Made by a program: the position numbers and the translations under genes
NCBI GenBank assembly: GCA_029433415.1
Contig: JAQTIA010000002.1
Span: 1 to 52,500, forward strand
Direction: 5' to 3'
Length of the DNA stretch: 52,500 nucleotides
Source of the DNA: Acetobacteraceae bacterium ESL0709
GTDB taxonomy: Bacteria > Pseudomonadota > Alphaproteobacteria > Acetobacterales > Acetobacteraceae
The notes under the pieces: model-generated
What the model was told of the DNA's origin: nothing
Databases searched by the model: none
Seen by the model: only the letters and a program-made list of their open reading frames with translations
Part shown: positions 27,098-35,440 of the stretch, in pieces
Layout of the letters: the number at the start of each line of letters is the position of its first letter
Position numbering within the stretch: the stretch's first letter is position 1

Positions 27098-28579
27098 GTG
27101 ATTCTACCGTCCATTTCTGAAGCGAAAAAAATTTCTGATTCACTTTTTTGGGGTTCCCTTTGTAAAGAATGGACACCTGAGGAGGTCGAAAAGAATCTTG
27201 ATCAGTCTCTTAAAGGGGCAGATGACGGGGAGTTGTTTCTGGAGTTTCGTGAAACAGAGGTGCTGGGGCTTGAGCAGGGAATCCTCAGGCGTTCAAGTTT
27301 CAACCGTTCCTGTGGCTTTGGGTTACGTGGCGTCATTGATGAAAAAACCGTCTTTTCCCACTCTGATCGTTTGGGATTGTCCTCTTTGCAGCGGGCTGGG
27401 GAAACATTGTCTCTTCTGAGACAGCAGGAAAAGAAAAATTCTTTTATGTCAGAGTTTCCATCAGGAGAAGTACACCCTCTTTATGGATGTGCCCATCCTC
27501 TGGAAGGAAGCAGGTTTCCTGAGCGTGTCTCATTGCTCAGGGAAATTGATTCTTACGCGCGCTCTCTGGATTCGCGCGTGACACAGGTGAATGTGACTCT
27601 GTTTTCCGAATGGCAGGTTGTAAGAATCATCAGACCGTCCTGTGTCAATGGGGGGCAGACGGCTCATCTGGCTGATATCAGGCCGTTGGTGCGTCTTGAC
27701 GTGACGATTGTGGTTAAGGGAGATGGGCAGCAGGAAAGCGCGCATTATGGTCAGGGCGGCCGTTACGGGTTGGAGCGCATTTCCCGCCCGCAGATATGGC
27801 AGGCGATGGTGCAGGAGGCTTTGCGGCAGGCCGTGGTCAAGCTGGAGGCAGTTCCCGCTCCGGCAGGGGAAATGCCCGTTATTCTGGGATCTGGCTGGCC
27901 CGGGATTTTGTTGCATGAGGCCGTAGGGCATGGGTTGGAAGGGGATTTTAACCGCAAGAAGACTTCGGTTTTTAGCGGAAAAATCGGAGAAAAAGTTGCG
28001 GCTTCAGGGGTAACCGTCATTGATGATGGAACGATCGCTGAACGGCGTGGTTCCCTGACGATTGATGATGAGGGAATGCCGACCAGCAGAACGGTGCTGA
28101 TTGAGGACGGGATCCTAAAATCTTATATTCATGACCGACTGAATGCCCGACTTCTGGGACAGAAGGCCACGGGTAATGGGCGGCGTGAGTCTTATGCCCA
28201 CGCACCTTTGCCTCGTATGACCAATACACTTATGGCTCCTGGCGATGCAGATACAGAAGCCATGATTCGTTCGACTGAAAAGGGGTTATACGCTGTCAAT
28301 TTTGGGGGCGGGCAGGTCGATATCACTTCGGGTAAATTCGTTTTTGCGATGTCAGAAGCTTACCTGATTGAAAATGGGCGTGTTACTCGGCCAGTCAAGG
28401 GGGCAACCCTGATTGGCAGTGGTGCTGAGGTCATGCAGAAAATAGAACTTATTGGCCCTGAGATGGCCCTTGATCCAGGCATAGGTACTTGTGGCAAGGC
28501 GGGACAGGGTGTGCCTGTGGGTGTCGGGCAACCCATGATAAAAGTTGCGGGATTAACAATTGGGGGTATTGCATCTTAA
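27098..28579 (+). CDS. tldD: Metalloprotease TldD
   Basis: One half of the TldD/TldE zinc protease, which degrades unfolded peptides and processes some modified peptides in the cytosol. The 493-residue protein has the zinc motif LLHEAVGHGLEGDFNRK (HExxxH type), then GTIAERRGSLTIDDEGMPTSRTVLIEDGIL and the C-terminal SGKFVFAMSEAYLIENG with a Cys-containing GTCGKAGQGVPVGVGQP. It starts with GTG at 27098, preceded by GGAGAG about 8 bases upstream. The partner tldE/pmbA is not in the window. It is divergent from glnA and followed after 62 bases by an outer-membrane protein gene. Confidence 0.95.
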   Translation: MILPSISEAKKISDSLFWGSLCKEWTPEEVEKNLDQSLKGADDGELFLEFRETEVLGLEQGILRRSSFNRSCGFGLRGVIDEKTVFSHSDRLGLSSLQRAGETLSLLRQQEKKNSFMSEFPSGEVHPLYGCAHPLEGSRFPERVSLLREIDSYARSLDSRVTQVNVTLFSEWQVVRIIRPSCVNGGQTAHLADIRPLVRLDVTIVVKGDGQQESAHYGQGGRYGLERISRPQIWQAMVQEALRQAVVKLEAVPAPAGEMPVILGSGWPGILLHEAVGHGLEGDFNRKKTSVFSGKIGEKVAASGVTVIDDGTIAERRGSLTIDDEGMPTSRTVLIEDGILKSYIHDRLNARLLGQKATGNGRRESYAHAPLPRMTNTLMAPGDADTEAMIRSTEKGLYAVNFGGGQVDITSGKFVFAMSEAYLIENGRVTRPVKGATLIGSGAEVMQKIELIGPEMALDPGIGTCGKAGQGVPVGVGQPMIKVAGLTIGGIAS

Positions 28580-28641
28580 TCCTTTTGATGTCGTAATGGT
28601 CATTCCTTCTAATACCTAAAATTTGTCTGGGTTGTGATCAT

Positions 28642-29628
28642 ATGACCAACGCTATGCGTTTCTCATTTTTCGTTTTCAGCTGCGCTATCGGTGCCGTTTC
28701 CATAAATGGGGCACAGGCTGGAGTTGTGGCGGCTCCTGATGACCAACAGACAAAACCCTTGCCTGAGCAATGGTATACAGGTTCTCTTTTCTCGCCCTCT
28801 CCAGCTTTGCCAGAAGCCGGGATGGCGGCTTACGAGCCTTATGTGTCTTCTGGCGTTCCGATGGGGGCCTATAATTCTTCTGGAGCCTTGAAAAAGCATA
28901 AGGCCCAGACGTCTATTACGCAGTTCAGTCTGATGAAATATGCGGTGACCAATCATCTGTCACTGTATCTGTTGCCGACATACAGTTACTCTTGGGGGAA
29001 TCACAGCAAACATTCGGGTCTGAAGATGAACGATCTTCCCTTTGAGCTGCAATATCGCTTTACGCCACATTATTCCCCGTCTTTTACGATATTTCTGGGC
29101 TTTAACGCGCCGGTAGGATCTTATACGAATCTGGATAATGCGGCAGAGGGTGTGGGGCGCGGGGTCTGGAGTATCCGCATGGGGGTGCACTCCCAACTTG
29201 TTTATCCTTTTTTCAAACACGCCATGAGAATTCGCCTTTGGGCAGTTGCGAATCAGCCGGCTTCGACAGCGCGTCTGCGTAATATGACCAGTTATGGTAC
29301 GGAGAATGGTTTCGCAGGACGCGGACATGCCGGCCAGACTGGGAATGAAGGTGGTTCAATAGAGCTGGGTATTACCAAAAAATGGGTTTTTGCCTTGGAT
29401 CTTTATCATAACTGGTCTGCTTCGGATAAAGTGAAGGGGCTTTATCGTCAGACAGGCAAGCGTTACGTGAACCGTACAGGGTGGGGTGGGTTATTTAATG
29501 TCGGTCCCGGTATCGAATATAACTGGACGGCTAGTATCGGGGGTATCGCTGGTGTTATTTTACCTGTAGCCGGGCATAATGCGTCTCGTGCCTTGCAGGC
29601 TCAATGTGCGGTTTTTGTGATGTTCTAG
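28642..29628 (+). CDS. Outer-membrane beta-barrel protein, putative
   Basis: A 328-residue exported protein. A basic start and hydrophobic stretch (about residues 4-26) end at AQA-G, a good signal peptidase I site. The remainder is rich in alternating aromatic and small residues (LSLYLLPTYSYSWG, FELQYRFTPHYSPSFTIFLGF, SIRMGVHSQLVYPFF) and ends in Phe (VFVMF), as expected of a barrel inserted by BAM. The pattern is like the transporter/MetA-pathway barrels found in proteobacteria, but I cannot name a substrate. The gene has weak ribosome-site evidence and may be in one transcript with tldD. Confidence 0.7.
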   Translation: MTNAMRFSFFVFSCAIGAVSINGAQAGVVAAPDDQQTKPLPEQWYTGSLFSPSPALPEAGMAAYEPYVSSGVPMGAYNSSGALKKHKAQTSITQFSLMKYAVTNHLSLYLLPTYSYSWGNHSKHSGLKMNDLPFELQYRFTPHYSPSFTIFLGFNAPVGSYTNLDNAAEGVGRGVWSIRMGVHSQLVYPFFKHAMRIRLWAVANQPASTARLRNMTSYGTENGFAGRGHAGQTGNEGGSIELGITKKWVFALDLYHNWSASDKVKGLYRQTGKRYVNRTGWGGLFNVGPGIEYNWTASIGGIAGVILPVAGHNASRALQAQCAVFVMF

Positions 29629-29731
29629 GTAGGGATCGGGTGATTCCTTAATCATGATCCGGGATGTTTTTCTCTCCTTTAAAGAGGCAGTTTCTGCGGG
29701 AGCTGCTTCTTTAACAGGAGGGAAAAAAACG

Positions 29732-30112
29732 TCACATGCCGGCGACAAGCCTGATGAGAGTTTGCAAGATGAAAGGCACGCCGTAAGAGATAAAGAGAAT
29801 CAGGATGAGCGGTGAGAGATCGACCATTCCTGTATCAGGCAGAATGCTGCGGATGGGCCTTAAAACGGGTTCGACCAGGCGGGCGCAGACATTATAGGCG
29901 GCAAAAAAGAAGGTTCGCAGACTGTCAGCCAACCCGAAGGCAAGGACCATGGAAAGAAGGCAGTAAGCGAGAATGATCCATGTATAAATATCGCACAGCA
30001 GGAAAATGATTTTTAATAATATAAGCAGGAAAGGAGAAGCTGAAACCACAAGGAACCTCAGAATGTTTGGGACCGGAGGGGATATTAGACCAAACTTGGT
30101 GAATAATGCCAT
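29732..30112 (-). CDS. YggT family membrane protein
   Basis: A 126-residue inner-membrane protein with two hydrophobic blocks (about 20-60 and 95-120) flanking a short amphipathic stretch. The family pattern is clear in ILLKIIFLLCDIYTWIILAY and LVEPVLRPIRSILPDTGMVDLSPLILILFISY. YggT proteins have poorly known roles, linked to osmotic or ion stress and to cell division or shape in some bacteria. It is the only minus-strand gene between the barrel protein and the tRNA. The start is uncertain because no good ribosome site is seen. Confidence 0.85.
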   Translation of the reverse strand: MALFTKFGLISPPVPNILRFLVVSASPFLLILLKIIFLLCDIYTWIILAYCLLSMVLAFGLADSLRTFFFAAYNVCARLVEPVLRPIRSILPDTGMVDLSPLILILFISYGVPFILQTLIRLVAGM

Positions 30113-30189
30113 ATTTGAAATAGGAGCAGAAATAGGCCTCGCGTGATCTTGACATCAGGCTATCATCGTGATGTATCAAAGTTGACCGT

Positions 30190-30265
30190 GGGGCTGTAGC
30201 TCAGATGGGAGAGCGCCTCGTTCGCAATGAGGAGGTCAGGGGTTCGATCCCCCTCAGCTCCACCA
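30190..30265 (+). tRNA. tRNA-Ala (anticodon CGC)
   Basis: A 76-base cloverleaf with acceptor GGGGCTG/CAGCTCC (one G-U pair), a D arm with GCTC/GAGC, anticodon stem CCTCG/TGAGG with loop TTCGCAA, a T arm AGGGG-TTCGATC-CCCCT and an encoded CCA. It reads GCG codons. Confidence 0.95.
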
Positions 30266-30378
30266 CGGTTTTCCTGAAAGAGGGTCATATACCGTCTGCA
30301 GGCTCCTCATTGAGGCTGGCTTTATCCTGCATTTCACCAGGGCTAGCCTGATTGATAAAATCAATGTGTACATCTTCC

Positions 30379-32046
30379 CTATTTCTGCGGTTCTGCCTCG
30401 ATGCCGATCAGGCTCAGATGCAGTGTTTTCCCCTTGGAGTAATTCAGTCCCGTGATGTGGTTATAAAAACGGGGTTTGGCGTTATGTTGTTCCAGTATTT
30501 TTAGAAAGGTGTCCTTGTCTTTATCACCGACAAAAGCGAGATCGCATTTTGCGTGTGCGACGAGCGATTCCGCAGCTTGCGCGGGAGGCAGAAGCCGTGT
30601 CTGGGGGCCGGCCAGAAAGACAAGGCTCGGCTCGTAATAAGAAGCAGAAATCAGGACGCTTTCCTTACAAGGGCGCGCTTCGTTAAAGGCATTTGCCAGA
30701 CGAGGGGAGAGTTGAATCAATCCCAGATGAGGAATCACGGCCCAGAACAGCCCTGCATGGATAAGTATGGCGGCCCCAATAGAGCTATAGGCTGCCTGTC
30801 TGACCTGATGCTTCAGTAGCAGGATGATTGCAATAACGAGGAGAGGGGCACTTCCAACAAAAGCAATCAGGGCACGCAGGGAAACCAGATGTTCTGTTTT
30901 GAATAAAAGGACGGTACCAGCGCAGCAGAAAGCGAATCCTGCCAATGCCCAGAGTAGGCCATAAAGGCTGAAAAGCGCGTGTGCCCATCGTTTGATCTGT
31001 TCACGATTCCATAGAGTCAAAGAGGCTGCCGTGAGGAGAGCGATTGCCGGGAAAGTTGGTAGCACGTAATGCGGCAGCTTGGTGGCCAGAGCTTCGAAAA
31101 AGAGCCAGTGCGGGACGATCCAGCAAAGCAGGAACATGACAGGCGGAAGCTTGCGATGATGCCATATGGAGGGAATGGCACGAATTGTGAAAAACGCGCC
31201 GGGCCAAAAGGTTATAAGAAACAGAACCAGATAATAACCAGGCGGAAAGCCATGCGATTCCTGGCTGTGCGTAATTTTTCCCAATAAATTATGGCCAACG
31301 GATTTTTCAAAAAAACTGCCATGACTGACCAGTGTAATGCCGATACACCAGGGCGCTACGATTATCAGGCTGATGAGCCACCCCCAGGCGGGGCGTAGAG
31401 CGTGCCAGAGACGGAAATTTCTTTCAACCAGAGCGAGGCAAAGAGGTGTTGCCAGACCGGGGATCAGCACAATGGGACCTTTGAGCATCAGCCCGCACCC
31501 CAAAGCGAACCAATAGCCACAGGCAAGGGACAAGGCGGGTTTTTTATCCTTATCAAGGTCCGTATAAAGCCACGCCAGTAGGGCTTCAACGCAGAGTATA
31601 TCAAGCAGGAGGACCGTATCAATTGTGGCCATCCGGCTTTCAGCGACGAAAAGCGTCGAGACCATGAGGAGCAGGGCGCCTAACAGCCCCGTGCTGGCGT
31701 CAAAAAGCAGCACTCCGATCCAGGCAGTTAGTGGTACTATGAGGCTTGCGGCAATGAGGCTTGGGATACGGTAAGGCCAAGCCTGTCGTAAGACGGTAGG
31801 ACCAAACAGGCCACTCGCTGTTTTAGCGCTAGCGGCTTCCAGCCAGTAGATGCCAGCAGGTTGAAGGTAACGTGGTTGATCCTGAAAGCGAATATCAAGA
31901 TAATTATGGGAAAGCACCATTTGTTCGGTAGCTTCCATATAGCGTGCTTCGTCCCTGTCCAGTGGGGGGAGCGTCATACGGCCAGGAAGTGCCAGGAAGA
32001 ATGCCAGAAGAGCCAGAAGCGCATAGTGGCGCAAGGTAAGTGTCAC
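30379..32046 (-). CDS. Glycosyltransferase family 39 (ArnT-like)
   Basis: A 555-residue polytopic inner-membrane protein with about 12 hydrophobic segments. The first periplasmic loop has the GT-C signature PPLDRDEARYMEATEQM (catalytic acidic residues DRDE), like ArnT and protein mannosyltransferases, which use undecaprenyl-phosphate sugars to modify lipid A or other surface glycans. The start is a GTG at 32046 with AAGGAG 5 bases before. It lies 27 bases behind the GT2 gene that would make its lipid-linked sugar donor, an ArnC/ArnT-like pair. Both continue the ATP synthase F0 operon. The C-terminal 150 residues are soluble, periplasmic. Confidence 0.85.
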   Translation of the reverse strand: MTLTLRHYALLALLAFFLALPGRMTLPPLDRDEARYMEATEQMVLSHNYLDIRFQDQPRYLQPAGIYWLEAASAKTASGLFGPTVLRQAWPYRIPSLIAASLIVPLTAWIGVLLFDASTGLLGALLLMVSTLFVAESRMATIDTVLLLDILCVEALLAWLYTDLDKDKKPALSLACGYWFALGCGLMLKGPIVLIPGLATPLCLALVERNFRLWHALRPAWGWLISLIIVAPWCIGITLVSHGSFFEKSVGHNLLGKITHSQESHGFPPGYYLVLFLITFWPGAFFTIRAIPSIWHHRKLPPVMFLLCWIVPHWLFFEALATKLPHYVLPTFPAIALLTAASLTLWNREQIKRWAHALFSLYGLLWALAGFAFCCAGTVLLFKTEHLVSLRALIAFVGSAPLLVIAIILLLKHQVRQAAYSSIGAAILIHAGLFWAVIPHLGLIQLSPRLANAFNEARPCKESVLISASYYEPSLVFLAGPQTRLLPPAQAAESLVAHAKCDLAFVGDKDKDTFLKILEQHNAKPRFYNHITGLNYSKGKTLHLSLIGIEAEPQK

Positions 32047-32073
32047 GGCCTCTCCTTGATACCAATAGAATGA

Positions 32074-32814
32074 TCAGAGTTCTGAAGGTGTTTTGATGTA
32101 GCGCGTCCGTGTTTGAAGCCATTTTACGCCCAAGAGATCTCGTATACCGACCAAGGCGCGGTTTAGATTGGTGTACTTTGAGTGGCCGTGGAGGCGTGGG
32201 CGATGTCTGACCTGTCTACAATGGAGAGTCACACCGTAACATTGCATAAGCGCAGGCAAGAAACGATGGAGACCTTCAAACTGGGGCAGTTCCAGAAATT
32301 TATTACGTTGGAAAACTTTAAGAGGTGCACCCGTGTCTGGGCAAGAATCATGGAGGAAGCGACGTCTCAGATTATTTGCAAATTTCGTGGCCAAGCGCCT
32401 TGAAAGCTGGTCTTGCCGCTTAAGACGTACTCCTACAATCAGGGGCATTTCGCCCATTTGCTCAGCTTTCAGGGCTTCCTGGTAAAGGGGTGGAATTTCA
32501 GCTGGATCATCCTGTCCATCGCCATCCATCGTGGCAATCCATTGTGATGAAGCATGGAAAATAGCTGTTCTCAGGGCTGCTGATTTTCCCATACATTGCG
32601 GGTGGGATAGGATACGTAATGCAGGGATATAGAGCCGCCGTGCTTCAAGGAGGCGTTCCCGCGTATGATCTATGCTGCCATCATCGACGAATATGACTTC
32701 ACATTCAGGTAATAATGCGAGGGATTTACGTATTTCTTTGCAGACGGGAAGGATATTATCAGCCTCATTTAGAACTGTCACAACAATAGACAGTCGCGGT
32801 GATATATCCTTCAT
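32074..32814 (-). CDS. Glycosyltransferase family 2 (DPM/ArnC-like)
   Basis: A 246-residue GT-A enzyme: LSIVVTVLNEADNILPVC, VIFVDDGSIDHT, ILSHPQCMGKSAALRTA and the metal-binding TMDGDGQDDPAEI. Such proteins load a sugar on to undecaprenyl phosphate, feeding a GT-C enzyme such as the GT39 product encoded 27 bases downstream. Unlike ArnC it has no C-terminal membrane hairpin, so it is a peripheral DPM1-type transferase. Its ATG is 7 bases after the atpF stop, so it is translated from the F0 transcript. The sugar is unknown. Confidence 0.88.
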   Translation of the reverse strand: MKDISPRLSIVVTVLNEADNILPVCKEIRKSLALLPECEVIFVDDGSIDHTRERLLEARRLYIPALRILSHPQCMGKSAALRTAIFHASSQWIATMDGDGQDDPAEIPPLYQEALKAEQMGEMPLIVGVRLKRQDQLSRRLATKFANNLRRRFLHDSCPDTGAPLKVFQRNKFLELPQFEGLHRFLPALMQCYGVTLHCRQVRHRPRLHGHSKYTNLNRALVGIRDLLGVKWLQTRTRYIKTPSEL

Positions 32815-32821
32815 AATGTCT

Positions 32822-33325
32822 TCAGGCGGCTTTATTCTGTTTCAAAGCCTTGGGAAGGCCTGTCAGGCCGTTTTCCAGCAGTTTTGCGGCAAGAGCGGGA
32901 TCTTGTTTAAGAACTTCCGCGACAGCGTCACGAGCGGCAGCAAAAGCGATATCAGCTGCTTTCATTCGTATATCACGCAATGCAAGATTTTCAGCGGCTT
33001 GAATGCGTTCTTTGGCAGCCTTTTCATGACGGGCGACCAGCTCTTCTGATTCGCGTATAGCCTGTTCTTTGAGGGAAAGGGCCTGAGCTTCCGAAGCGTC
33101 GATCAATTGTTGTGCTTCAGTGAGAGCATTTTCGCGATCTCGTGTCGCATCTTCGAGCATCTGCTCAGCTTCACGACGAAGGCGAGAGGCTTCATCCAAG
33201 TTATTACGAACTTCCTCGGCGCGTTCATCAAGCCGTAATGTAATAACGCTCCAAAGTTTCCGTCCAAAAAAGACGAAAAACAGGATAAAAGCCACGGCGG
33301 TCCAGAAACGTGGTTCATGAAACAT
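32822..33325 (-). CDS. atpF: ATP synthase F0 subunit b
   Basis: Part of the peripheral stalk that holds F1 against rotation. The 167-residue protein has a single N-terminal membrane helix (FWTAVAFILFFVFFG) followed by a long charged coiled coil with many Glu-Ala-Arg heptads (RRREAEQMLEDATRDRENALTEAQQ). AGGAGG overlaps the end of atpF' and lies 7 bases before the ATG. It is the last F0 gene; the next gene in the operon is a glycosyltransferase. Confidence 0.93.
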   Translation of the reverse strand: MFHEPRFWTAVAFILFFVFFGRKLWSVITLRLDERAEEVRNNLDEASRLRREAEQMLEDATRDRENALTEAQQLIDASEAQALSLKEQAIRESEELVARHEKAAKERIQAAENLALRDIRMKAADIAFAAARDAVAEVLKQDPALAAKLLENGLTGLPKALKQNKAA

Positions 33326-33327
33326 GA

Positions 33328-33897
33328 TCAGACCTCCTGATGCTGTACGCGTTTAACGGCTTTCTGCACAGCCTCTTTCCCATCCCGACCGATAACCTGG
33401 AGGAGAAGGGAAGAAGCTGTGTCCGACGCAATCTCAGAAAGAGACTCGTTGGCTTTATCATGAGCGAGTCTGATGTTTAGTTCAGATTCACGAATTTCAG
33501 CCTCAAGGCGCTGTACAGTTGCTGAAAGCTGTGCTTCCGTTGCAGCCTTGGCAGCCTCTTGAATCGTCAGAATGTTTGCATGGGCGTGGTCCATGGCTTT
33601 CTGCCGTGCATCCATCAGTTCCTGGCGTGCCTGGTCAGCGGCTTTTTTAGCTGCACGCGCCAAGTCGAGATCATTCTGGATTCGCGTGACGCGTGCCTTG
33701 ATAACCTGCTCGACCTTCGGTAAGGCCGAACGGCTCAGGATAATATAGAAACCAATAAAAATCAGAGCGCCCCAAACGACTTGTCCCTGCAAAAGAGGAT
33801 TCTTGAAGTCGAGTTGGGGCATGCCTGCAGCCAAGGCCCGGCCCGGCAAGGCCGCAAGTGAGGCGGCAGACAGGAGGAAACGAGGCGTCAGGCGCAT
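33328..33897 (-). CDS. ATP synthase F0 subunit b'
   Basis: Second peripheral stalk subunit, typical of alphaproteobacteria and photosynthetic bacteria, which use a b/b' heterodimer. The 189-residue protein has an N-terminal segment PRFLLSAASLAALPGRALAAG that looks like a cleavable or additional helix, one membrane helix (VVWGALIFIGFYIILS) and a long coiled coil. It starts 10 bases after atpE and ends 2 bases before atpF. Confidence 0.93.
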   Translation of the reverse strand: MRLTPRFLLSAASLAALPGRALAAGMPQLDFKNPLLQGQVVWGALIFIGFYIILSRSALPKVEQVIKARVTRIQNDLDLARAAKKAADQARQELMDARQKAMDHAHANILTIQEAAKAATEAQLSATVQRLEAEIRESELNIRLAHDKANESLSEIASDTASSLLLQVIGRDGKEAVQKAVKRVQHQEV

Positions 33898-33907
33898 TGA
33901 CTTATCC

Positions 33908-34132
33908 TCAGACGAAGAGGATGAGGAACGCGATCAGCAGCGCGAAGAGAGCAATAGCTTCTGTCAGCGCGAAGCCCAGCATACCCAGGCCGAACACATG
34001 CGGGCGGGCTGCGGGATTGCGGGCGATGGAGTTTACGAGCGCAGCGAAGATGTTACCGATGCCGGCGCCAACACCAGCAAGAGCGATGACAGCAAGGCCT
34101 GCACCGATATCGCGAGCGGCTTGAACGTCCAT
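33908..34132 (-). CDS. atpE: ATP synthase F0 subunit c
   Basis: Proteolipid forming the rotor ring. Its 74 residues are two membrane helices with a polar loop RNPAARPHV (Arg-Asn-Pro type). The ion-binding carboxylate is the Glu in ALTEAIALF in helix 2; no Na+-type signature is visible, so protons are expected. The first helix has the Gly/Ala pattern [11 protein letters not shown] needed for ring packing. It lies 58 bases after atpB. Confidence 0.95.
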   Translation of the reverse strand: MDVQAARDIGAGLAVIALAGVGAGIGNIFAALVNSIARNPAARPHVFGLGMLGFALTEAIALFALLIAFLILFV

Positions 34133-34190
34133 GGTATATTCCTTTACCTTATTAGGTCAGTGACACAAAACAGCAGAAAGAAGAAGCCGC

Positions 34191-34940
34191 TCAATGAGCG
34201 ACTGCCTCACGAAGGTATATACATGTAAGGATTGCGAAGACATAAGCCTGCAATAACCCCACAAGTAACTCAAGTGCCGTCAGGGCGATATTGATCGCTA
34301 CAGGAGCAACGGCCAGAACGTGGCCAATGACACCGAGACCGGCAAGCATGATCGTAAAACTGGCAAATACCTCTAAAAGCACATGTCCGGCAACCATATT
34401 CGCAAAAAGACGAATAGAAAGGCTGACAGGACGCGAGAGATAAGAGAGAATCTCAATGGGAATGAGAATGGGAGCCAATGTGACAGGGGCACCCTCAGGC
34501 ATGAAATGCTTTACAAAACCAATACCCTGGTAACGCAGGGATACCAGAATAGCCATAATAAAAACCGTTAAGGCCATGGCTAATGTAACGGCTATATGGC
34601 TGGTAAAGGTGAAGGAGAAGGGAAGAAGGCCCAGATAGTTACCTGACAGGATGAAAAAGAAGAGAGCAAAGATGAAAGGGAAAAATATCGTTCCCTTTTC
34701 TCCGATCGTGCCCACGGCGAGGTCACGAATAAACTCATAGCTCATTTCCGCTGCCGCTTGCAGCCGGCCAGGCACAACGGCTGAAGGGCGCATCCCGAAA
34801 TACAGAAAAGCCAAGACCAGCCCGACAGCAATCAGCATGAAAAGGGGGGACTGGGACAGACGTAAAGTCTCACCGACCGAACCAAGAATCGGATGCAGTT
34901 CAAACTGTCCGAGCGCGTCAATCTTTGATTCGTTAGCCAC
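34191..34940 (-). CDS. atpB: ATP synthase F0 subunit a
   Basis: Stator subunit carrying the proton half-channels. The start is set at GTG 34940 (VANESKIDALGQFELHPI), which has GGGAGAAG about 6 bases upstream and overlaps the atpI stop by 8 bases, giving a normal 249 residues; a longer frame from 35006 is less likely. Five to six membrane helices, with the essential Arg in PVSLSIRLFANMVAGHVLLEV, and LLQAYVFAILTCIYL near the end. Confidence 0.93.
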   Translation of the reverse strand: MANESKIDALGQFELHPILGSVGETLRLSQSPLFMLIAVGLVLAFLYFGMRPSAVVPGRLQAAAEMSYEFIRDLAVGTIGEKGTIFFPFIFALFFFILSGNYLGLLPFSFTFTSHIAVTLAMALTVFIMAILVSLRYQGIGFVKHFMPEGAPVTLAPILIPIEILSYLSRPVSLSIRLFANMVAGHVLLEVFASFTIMLAGLGVIGHVLAVAPVAINIALTALELLVGLLQAYVFAILTCIYLREAVAH

Positions 34941-35280
34941 GCGGGCTTCTCCCGTTTTTCTTGTCCTGTTCATCCTGAACAGGAGCACCTGCAATACGCC
35001 AGACATTTCTCATGCCGGCACCAAAACCCAATAAAGCAAAAACCACCAGAAACAATCCCCTGTGGCCAGTCCATTTATCAAGCCCATAACCGATCCCGAC
35101 ACCAACAAGGATGCCGGCAATCATGTCGCTTGCTACTCTGAACGCCAACCCAAAGGAAGAGCCTGTCTCTTTCCCTGACGGTACCTTTGCCTCTTTCCCG
35201 TGCCCAGGAGCAATCTGATTTTCTAACAGCGAAAGTCTTTTATCCAGACTTACACTTTTATCAGTAGATTGATCATCCAT
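34933..35280 (-). CDS. atpI: ATP synthase protein I-like (AtpI)
   Basis: A small membrane protein of about 115 residues, thought to help c-ring assembly and Mg or Ca handling; it is first in the F0 operon as usual in alphaproteobacteria. The start is set at ATG 35280 (MDDQSTDKSVSLDKRL) behind GGGGGTG; an upstream frame adds 12 unlikely residues. Two hydrophobic segments (ASDMIAGILVGVGIGYGLDKW and GLFLVVFALLGFGAGM) flank the TGH turn. Its end overlaps atpB. Confidence 0.88.
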   Translation of the reverse strand: MDDQSTDKSVSLDKRLSLLENQIAPGHGKEAKVPSGKETGSSFGLAFRVASDMIAGILVGVGIGYGLDKWTGHRGLFLVVFALLGFGAGMRNVWRIAGAPVQDEQDKKNGRSPRG

Positions 35281-35359
35281 AAGATGACACCCCCGGATGC
35301 GGACGAAAAAAAACAACCATCCTTCTCAGGAGGAAAGATGCTCGTTTAATTTCGCCCGA

Positions 35360-35389
35360 TAGCTAGCCATTGTGACCCCTGTCTGTCAA
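35360..35389 (-). promoter_or_regulatory. Candidate promoter of the atpIBEF'F operon
   Basis: On the minus strand TTGACA (35389-35384) is followed after 18 bases by TAGCTA (35365-35360), about 80 bases before the atpI start. The -35 is perfect; the -10 is moderate. No start-site data. Confidence 0.45.
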
Positions 35390-35440
35390 TGATCCCATCA
35401 ATAATCTTTTAAAGAAATTGATTTCACTTTCGTCCTCATT

